From contig NC_015564.1 of the NCBI RefSeq assembly GCF_000214175.1, positions 496,001 to 560,000 on the forward strand: a DNA stretch of 64,000 bases, given 5' to 3'. Below the pieces are notes generated by a model. That model was not told the DNA's origin. It saw only the letters and a list, made by a program, of their open reading frames with translations, and made no database searches. The position numbers and the translations under genes were made by a program. This document shows positions 59,012 to 64,000 of the stretch, piece after piece. The DNA comes from Hoyosella subflava DQS3-9A1. Lineage in GTDB: Bacteria > Actinomycetota > Actinomycetes > Mycobacteriales > Mycobacteriaceae. Position 1 is the first letter of the stretch; every line of letters starts with the position of its first letter.

Positions 59012-60552
59012 GACGGACTGCTACGGCGCTTGTTAGCACCTGTGCGCTCCTCGTGGGCGTGTCAGCTTCTGGAGCGGCACAGCCACCTCTAGAGGTCAAT
59101 GTGGAGGGGTTCGCCTTCCCGGACAACCGCGTCGACGCGCCCGTGAAAGGCCTGCTGCAGGCGCACGATCACCTCTGGTCATACAAGGGTTTCGGTGAAG
59201 GCCCTTTCTGCGGCAAAACGTTCGATCAAGAGGGGATCGCCGCCGCGCTCGCTGACTGTGACACGCACCCGCTGGCATTAACCGCCTGGTTCGAGTCACT
59301 GATGGAGGGGGAGGAGCCAGCACCGCCGCGCGGGTGGCCGACATTCGACGATTGGCCGGGGCACGAGTGGCCCACACACAGCCAGAGTTACTACAAAGGA
59401 GTGGAACGCCTGTGGCGCTCTGGTGTGCGCGTCTTCGTCGACCACATGGTGTCCAACCGGGCGCTGTGCGAGGTCTACCCGCTCCGGCAGAGCACATGCG
59501 ACGAAATGGCCAGCGTCCGCGCGCAGATAGCGGAGTCACGGGCTTTCGAAGCCTTTCTCGATGTCGAGTATGGCGAGGGGCAAGGCTGGTATCGCATCGT
59601 CGGCAGTCCAGCGGAAGCGCGCGAGGTGATCGCGCAGGGCAAGATGGCTGTCGTTCTCGGAGTGGAGATCAGTGAACCCTTCGGATGTTCGATGCTGAAC
59701 TCTGCGCCGCAATGCGCTGAAGAAACGATCGACCAGGGGCTAGCCGAACTGCACGACCTGGGCGTCCGCTCGATGTTCCTCTGCCACAAGTTCGACAACG
59801 CGCTCTGCGGTGTCCGATTCGATGAAGGTCTCACCGGCGTCGCGGTCAACGCAGGCAATGCACTGACGACAGGGGAGTTCTGGCACGCGGAGACGTGTCA
59901 AGGTCCGTACCAGGACAACACGGCACTGGGCTTTGACGAACTGGCCCAGGCGCCGCACTGTAATCGCCGGGGCCTCACCGGCCTGGGTGTGCACACGATT
60001 TACGCCATGATGGAGCGCGGCATGATCGTTGAACTCGACCACATGAGTGTCAAAGCCGCAGATCACGCGCTGTCGATACTGGAAGCTGAAAGCTACGCCG
60101 GCGCTATTTCGTCGCACAACTGGATGGACGGCGCACTGAGTCCCCGCCTGCTGCAGCTCGGCGGCCTCGTCACCGGGATCTCCCGGGAATCGAACCAATT
60201 TCTCGACTACTGGCGGGCTGCGCGGGCGGCCGCTCCTGACCCGGACACGTTCGCGTTCGGCTATGGGCTTGACGCGAACGGCCTGAATTCGGGTTTGCCG
60301 CGCGCGGGTCAGAGTGCTGAGATCAACTATCCCTTTCGCTCATTTGACGGTAACGCTCTAATCGACCGCCAGATCTGGGGCGAGCGAACCTGGGACTTCA
60401 ATGAGGACGGTCTGGTCCATGAAGGCCTCGTGCCGGACTGGCTCGAGGCGCTCAGGCTTGATGCTGGCTCCGACGGTCCGCAATTCGTGGCCGACATGTC
60501 GCGCGGCGCGGAGGCCTATTTGCGCATGTGGGAAGCCGCTACTGAACGATAG
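59005..60552 (+). CDS. Secreted membrane-dipeptidase-like (M19-type) metallohydrolase
   Basis: 515 residues from GTG overlapping the HAD end by seven bases. A signal peptide (RRTATALVSTCALLVGVSA, cleavage around SGAAQ near 24-26) is followed by a metallo-dependent hydrolase barrel: AHDHLW near 53, VVLGVEIS, MIVELDHMS and SSHNW give the metal ligands expected for renal-dipeptidase-like enzymes. It is longer than usual M19 members and Cys-rich outside the core, as expected for an exported protein. Substrate not known; dipeptides are the family's classical one. Confidence 0.8.
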   Translation: MLRRTATALVSTCALLVGVSASGAAQPPLEVNVEGFAFPDNRVDAPVKGLLQAHDHLWSYKGFGEGPFCGKTFDQEGIAAALADCDTHPLALTAWFESLMEGEEPAPPRGWPTFDDWPGHEWPTHSQSYYKGVERLWRSGVRVFVDHMVSNRALCEVYPLRQSTCDEMASVRAQIAESRAFEAFLDVEYGEGQGWYRIVGSPAEAREVIAQGKMAVVLGVEISEPFGCSMLNSAPQCAEETIDQGLAELHDLGVRSMFLCHKFDNALCGVRFDEGLTGVAVNAGNALTTGEFWHAETCQGPYQDNTALGFDELAQAPHCNRRGLTGLGVHTIYAMMERGMIVELDHMSVKAADHALSILEAESYAGAISSHNWMDGALSPRLLQLGGLVTGISRESNQFLDYWRAARAAAPDPDTFAFGYGLDANGLNSGLPRAGQSAEINYPFRSFDGNALIDRQIWGERTWDFNEDGLVHEGLVPDWLEALRLDAGSDGPQFVADMSRGAEAYLRMWEAATER

Positions 60553-61471
60553 CTCCCGGCTCATGCTCGCGTGCCGCGTGGCGGTGCGCCACGACCAGGA
60601 TCCCGATCACGACGGCCATCCCCAAGCCTATTAGCCCGAACGTGACCGCCAGATCGCCGCTGGGTGCGAGGAGTTCGCGGCGCTCTTCCTCCCACGGCTG
60701 CCACGGCCACAGTGCGCGCAGCGAGCCGAGGAGCAGGCCCGTCATGACCACAAGTGTCAGGTGATGGTAGTGCTCGAGCAGCCACTGCAGAAGCTTGACG
60801 AACAGGGATAGGCCGAGGACTGCCCCCAGGGCGAATAGTGCCAAATAGCCGAAGTCGCGGTCATTCACCGCGTTGATCGTCACGGTGTACATGCCGAATG
60901 CCAGAAGCATGAAGGAACCCGATACACCGGGCAGGACCAGCGCGCAGATAGCAACAGCAGCGGCCCCGATGATCAGAAGCGGGTTAGGGTCGGAAATCTC
61001 CGTGGGGGGCAAGCCGGTGAGGAAGAACGCGGCAGCGGCGGCGGCGAGGGCTACCAGGTAGTTCAGCGCTGTCCACGCGCGGCCGGATCCAGTGAACGGT
61101 ACCCACAGAGATGCGAGCACCAAACCGAAGAACAATGCGAACGACCGTTGTGGGTACTCCTCAACGAGCGGCGCGACGATCTTCGCGGCGACCACCAGCA
61201 TGACGGCCATACCGATGAGCACGCCGATGACGAGCTGCCAGTGCACGCGCCGAAACTCCACGAGGGAACGCTGGGTGCCCTGGCCGCGGGGCAGATCGGT
61301 TGCCGCGATGCGGATGCCGCTGACGGCATGTCCGGCTGAGGTGATGAGCCGGTCATAAATCCCGGTGATCAGTGCGACGGTGCCACCGCTGACACCGGGG
61401 ATCACCTCGGCGGTGCCCATCAGGCCGCCGCGTGCCACATTCAACAGGTGGGTGCCCGTACCGTTTGACAT
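60539..61471 (-). CDS. DUF368 membrane protein, PopT-type undecaprenyl-phosphate transporter candidate
   Basis: 310 residues with about eight membrane segments. The DUF368 signature occurs twice, as TAEVIPGVSGGTVALI near 20-35 and ALVLPGVSGSFMLLAF near 190-205, in inverted-repeat fashion. Members in other bacteria (PopT) return undecaprenyl phosphate across the membrane for wall synthesis. That this one does so is inferred from the family. It overlaps the convergent dipeptidase gene by 14 bp at the 3' ends. Confidence 0.88.
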   Translation of the reverse strand: MSNGTGTHLLNVARGGLMGTAEVIPGVSGGTVALITGIYDRLITSAGHAVSGIRIAATDLPRGQGTQRSLVEFRRVHWQLVIGVLIGMAVMLVVAAKIVAPLVEEYPQRSFALFFGLVLASLWVPFTGSGRAWTALNYLVALAAAAAAFFLTGLPPTEISDPNPLLIIGAAAVAICALVLPGVSGSFMLLAFGMYTVTINAVNDRDFGYLALFALGAVLGLSLFVKLLQWLLEHYHHLTLVVMTGLLLGSLRALWPWQPWEEERRELLAPSGDLAVTFGLIGLGMAVVIGILVVAHRHAAREHEPGAIVQ

Positions 61472-61617
61472 GGCGTTAAGGGTAAGGGGCGTGTGGTGGA
61501 ATCGGTTGGACGTGTGTTGTGGATCCCTTGCGCGATTCCGCTCCGCAGGCAGGTTTACCCTGTCATACCTGTGATTTCGTTTAGTGTGATGTCCGGCTCA
61601 TCGCTCTGCGGATCAAT

Positions 61618-62055
61618 TTAGAACTGCGTGTTGATAAAACCGGCGAAAAGAATGACGAATCCGCCGATCTCAGCTGCGATCAGCGCGATCATAAAGGGGT
61701 GAAGCAGCCCCACGGGATGTGCGAACTGGTTGTCCGTATCCCGCTTCCAGCCGTGAAAGACGTACGAACCGATCGCGGCGACGAAAAAGATGACAACCGC
61801 GAGCACGCTGGCCACATTCACTGCCGTTGGCCAGCCGCTGAGCTCGGCAAACGGGGCAAGGAGTAGCGCTGCGAACGCATAGAGCAGGGCGGCCCGGTGC
61901 GCGATATCAACGTAGATGTGAGCCTGATGAGTCGGCGATTTCGTGATCTGCACGTACTTCCACACGCCAAGGACAAGAGCCCAGATGAAGATCAATCCGG
62001 CTGCCGTCAGGGCGACCCGCGTTTCGAGCGCAAGCTGAGTATCCATCCGGGACAT
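61618..62055 (-). CDS. Small integral membrane protein, unknown function
   Basis: 145 residues with four hydrophobic segments ([75 protein letters not shown]). No family recognised. ATG 62055 or 62046 could be the start. It is divergent from purT, with about 55 bp between starts, so both share a promoter region. Confidence 0.75.
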   Translation of the reverse strand: MSRMDTQLALETRVALTAAGLIFIWALVLGVWKYVQITKSPTHQAHIYVDIAHRAALLYAFAALLLAPFAELSGWPTAVNVASVLAVVIFFVAAIGSYVFHGWKRDTDNQFAHPVGLLHPFMIALIAAEIGGFVILFAGFINTQF

Positions 62056-62111
62056 CGTCTCACCAGATAGTCTCGTCTCGTCACGGGACCCGCACCAAGG
62101 AGGAACGCACG

Positions 62112-63305
62112 TTGATCATCGGAACGCCGCTGAGTCAGCGCGCAACACGGGTGATGTTGCTCGGTGCTGGCGAGCTGGGCAAAGAAGTGATCATCGCCTT
62201 CCAGCGGCTCGGCGTCGAGGTCATTGCCGTCGACCGCTACGAAAACGCTCCCGGGCACCACGTCGCACACCATGGTCATGTGATCGACATGACGGACCGT
62301 GACGCGCTGCTCGCACTTATCGAGCGGGAGCGTCCGGCCTTCATCGTCCCCGAGATCGAGGCGATCGCCACCGACGCGCTCGCTGAGGTGGAGAAGCGTG
62401 GCGGCACGGAGGTGATTCCCACTGCGCGCGCAACCCAGCTGACAATGAACCGTGAAGGGATCCGCCGTCTCGCCGCGGAGGAACTTGGGCTGCGGACCTC
62501 GCCCTACGCATTCGCCGATTCTGTTGAAGAGCTCGAAGAGGCTGCGGACCGAATCGGGTATCCCTGCGTCATCAAACCTGTGATGTCGTCGTCGGGCAAA
62601 GGTCAATCAGTTGCGCACGACGCCGAGACGCTGAAAGTCGCCTGGGAGTACGCGCTCGCCGGTGGCCGGGTCAATCGGAGTCGCGTCATCATCGAGGGTT
62701 TCGTCGATTTCGATTACGAGATCACGCAGCTGACTGTCCGTGCCCTCGCAGACGGTGAGATCGAAACGTACTTCTGCGAACCGATCGGTCACAAGCAGGA
62801 ACGCGGCGACTACATCGAATCCTGGCAGCCACACCCCATGTCGGAGCGAGCGCTCAGCGCGGCCCGTGACATCGCGCAGAAGGTGACAGGCGCCTTGGGC
62901 GGCCGGGGGATCTTCGGCGTCGAACTTTTCGTCGCCGGGGACGACGTGTACTTCTCGGAAGTCAGCCCGCGACCGCATGACACTGGCCTGGTCACCATGG
63001 CCACCCAGCGCCTCTCAGAATTCGAACTGCACGCTCGCGCGATCCTGGGGCTGCCCGTCGACACGGCGCTGCGCTCCCCGGGTGCATCGGCCGTGATTTA
63101 CGGGGGAGTAGACGCGAAGCACGTGCGGTTCGAGGGCGTCCCAAAAGCCCTTGCCGTGCCCGGAGTGGACGTGCGGCTTTTCGGGAAGCCAGAGAGTTAC
63201 GAGTTCCGGCGGATGGGCGTTGCAGTAGCGAGCGCCGAGAACATCGATGTGGCTCGGCAGCGTGCCCGCGACGCTGCGGCGTGCGTCAGAACCATCGTCG
63301 ACTAA
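62112..63305 (+). CDS. purT: Formate-dependent phosphoribosylglycinamide formyltransferase
   Basis: 397 residues, TTG start behind AAGGAGGAACGCAC. ATP-grasp enzyme with the PurT pattern: [62 protein letters not shown] and [14 protein letters not shown]. It makes formyl-GAR from GAR, formate and ATP, the folate-free alternative to PurN. purA lies about 18 kb away in the window. Confidence 0.97.
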   Translation: MIIGTPLSQRATRVMLLGAGELGKEVIIAFQRLGVEVIAVDRYENAPGHHVAHHGHVIDMTDRDALLALIERERPAFIVPEIEAIATDALAEVEKRGGTEVIPTARATQLTMNREGIRRLAAEELGLRTSPYAFADSVEELEEAADRIGYPCVIKPVMSSSGKGQSVAHDAETLKVAWEYALAGGRVNRSRVIIEGFVDFDYEITQLTVRALADGEIETYFCEPIGHKQERGDYIESWQPHPMSERALSAARDIAQKVTGALGGRGIFGVELFVAGDDVYFSEVSPRPHDTGLVTMATQRLSEFELHARAILGLPVDTALRSPGASAVIYGGVDAKHVRFEGVPKALAVPGVDVRLFGKPESYEFRRMGVAVASAENIDVARQRARDAAACVRTIVD

Positions 63306-63412
63306 TCAGGGGATACCCCGACTCGCTACAGTCGTGGTCCGCCCCAGGTATGACGCGCAGTTCCTCCCGCGGGCCGATTATTTTCGCAGCTCAGCGCCAT
63401 AATCTGGGAAAC

Positions 63413-63865
63413 ATGGAAACGAAAGCGCAGCGTCTGGCACGCATCGAAAAGGCAATGGTTCTCAGCGGAATAGCGGGAGTAGGTGTGTTTGCTCTCGCGG
63501 GGTGCTGGGCAGGGTTCGAGCGTCAATCGAAAACCACGGAGTTCACGTTCGAGACGGGCGCCGAAGGAAAAGCTGACAAGGTTCTCCCGCAGTGGGTGCC
63601 CGACGACGCCAGCGATATCGACGAAGTCGTCCGAACCACGGGCAACGAACGCATCTTACGACTGAAGGCGTCCGCAGAGGAACTGCCAGAGTGGTGCGAA
63701 CCCTCTGAACCGCCGGTCTCCTCGGCATCGCTTGAAGCTAGCTGGTGGCCCGCAGACCGAGAATCCGAGAGCACGCTTACCTGCAACGAGTGGTTCGTCT
63801 CTGAAGACGCTGACTATCTGTACGGCTTCAAAGAAGAGACCATCGACCAGAACTTCGGAGGATAG
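63413..63865 (+). CDS. Putative lipoprotein, unknown function
   Basis: 150 residues from ATG 63413. A hydrophobic N-terminal segment (AMVLSGIAGVGVFALAGCWA) ends in a lipobox (LAGC), so it is likely lipid-anchored outside the membrane. The mature part is acidic with a few cysteines and a Trp-rich middle. I do not recognise the family. Confidence 0.75.
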   Translation: METKAQRLARIEKAMVLSGIAGVGVFALAGCWAGFERQSKTTEFTFETGAEGKADKVLPQWVPDDASDIDEVVRTTGNERILRLKASAEELPEWCEPSEPPVSSASLEASWWPADRESESTLTCNEWFVSEDADYLYGFKEETIDQNFGG

Positions 63866-63888
63866 GCGCGCCCCGCTACGGTGTTGCC

Positions 63889-64000
63889 ATGAACCTGGTG
63901 GGCGAGATCATCATCGCCGTCGTGATCCTCATCGGAATCGCGGGCATCATCGTGCCCGTACTCCCCGGTGTCGTCATCGTCTTCGGCGCCGTCCTCGTGT
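63889..64000 (+). CDS. DUF456-type membrane protein, cut by the window end
   Basis: The first 37 residues (MNLVGEIIIAVVILIGIAGI, then IVPVLPGVVIVFGAVLV) show the two hydrophobic stretches around a PVLPG turn that open DUF456 proteins. The remaining part is outside the window. Function unknown. Confidence 0.75.
   Translation, partial: MNLVGEIIIAVVILIGIAGIIVPVLPGVVIVFGAVLV

Overview
The window is high-GC DNA from an actinobacterium, most likely a mycolic-acid-type member of the Mycobacteriales (Rhodococcus/Gordonia/Hoyosella-like). The signs are WS/DGAT acyltransferases, an MmpL transporter, the type VII secretion proteins EccB and EccE, an FprB-type reductase beside AurF-like diiron proteins, and many GTG/TTG starts. 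Genus and species cannot be fixed from the sequence alone.

Region 1 (1-17.2 kb) is accessory. It opens inside a non-ribosomal peptide synthetase (A-T-C-A-T-TE; the first A domain reads as threonine-specific). A decayed IS1380-type transposase, a broken WS/DGAT-like acyltransferase and two intact WS/DGAT paralogues follow. Next come a small acidic orphan protein, a translationally coupled Drr-type ABC exporter (ATPase plus two permeases), an alpha/beta hydrolase and an Asp23/AmaP-type envelope operon. NRPS, acyltransferases and exporter together suggest a lipopeptide or acylated-peptide locus that has partly decayed.

Region 2 (17.2-35.9 kb) is the core ribosomal block: S10, spc and alpha operons in unbroken order (rpsJ to rplQ) with secY, adk, map, infA and rpoA, ending in truA. 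Start/stop overlaps are frequent, and hairpins mark the likely transcription breaks: after rpsQ, rplO, map and rpsD, and at rplQ/truA.

Region 3 (35.9-48.1 kb) starts with divergent eccE and eccB, without the rest of an ESX locus. It continues with a secreted CocE/X-Pro-type hydrolase, DUF3151, a FUSC-like membrane protein, a CDF metal exporter, a conserved protein next to purA, purA, a ribonuclease Z and a membrane protein.

Region 4 (48.1-50.2 kb) is an IS607-type element with serine-recombinase TnpA and a catalytically intact TnpB. It is inserted directly upstream of, and possibly now supplies the first codons of, the membrane protein gene.

Region 5 (50.2-57.9 kb) holds an MmpL transporter behind a long inverted repeat, then two tandem AurF-like diiron oxygenases that share an identical upstream promoter module, then an FprB-type ferredoxin-NADP reductase that probably supplies their electrons, and a thioredoxin-fold protein.

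Region 6 (58-64 kb) has a frameshifted HAD phosphatase-like gene, a secreted M19-like dipeptidase, a DUF368 (PopT-type) membrane protein, a small membrane protein, purT, a putative lipoprotein and the start of a DUF456 protein cut by the window edge. No tRNA, rRNA or CRISPR array was seen.
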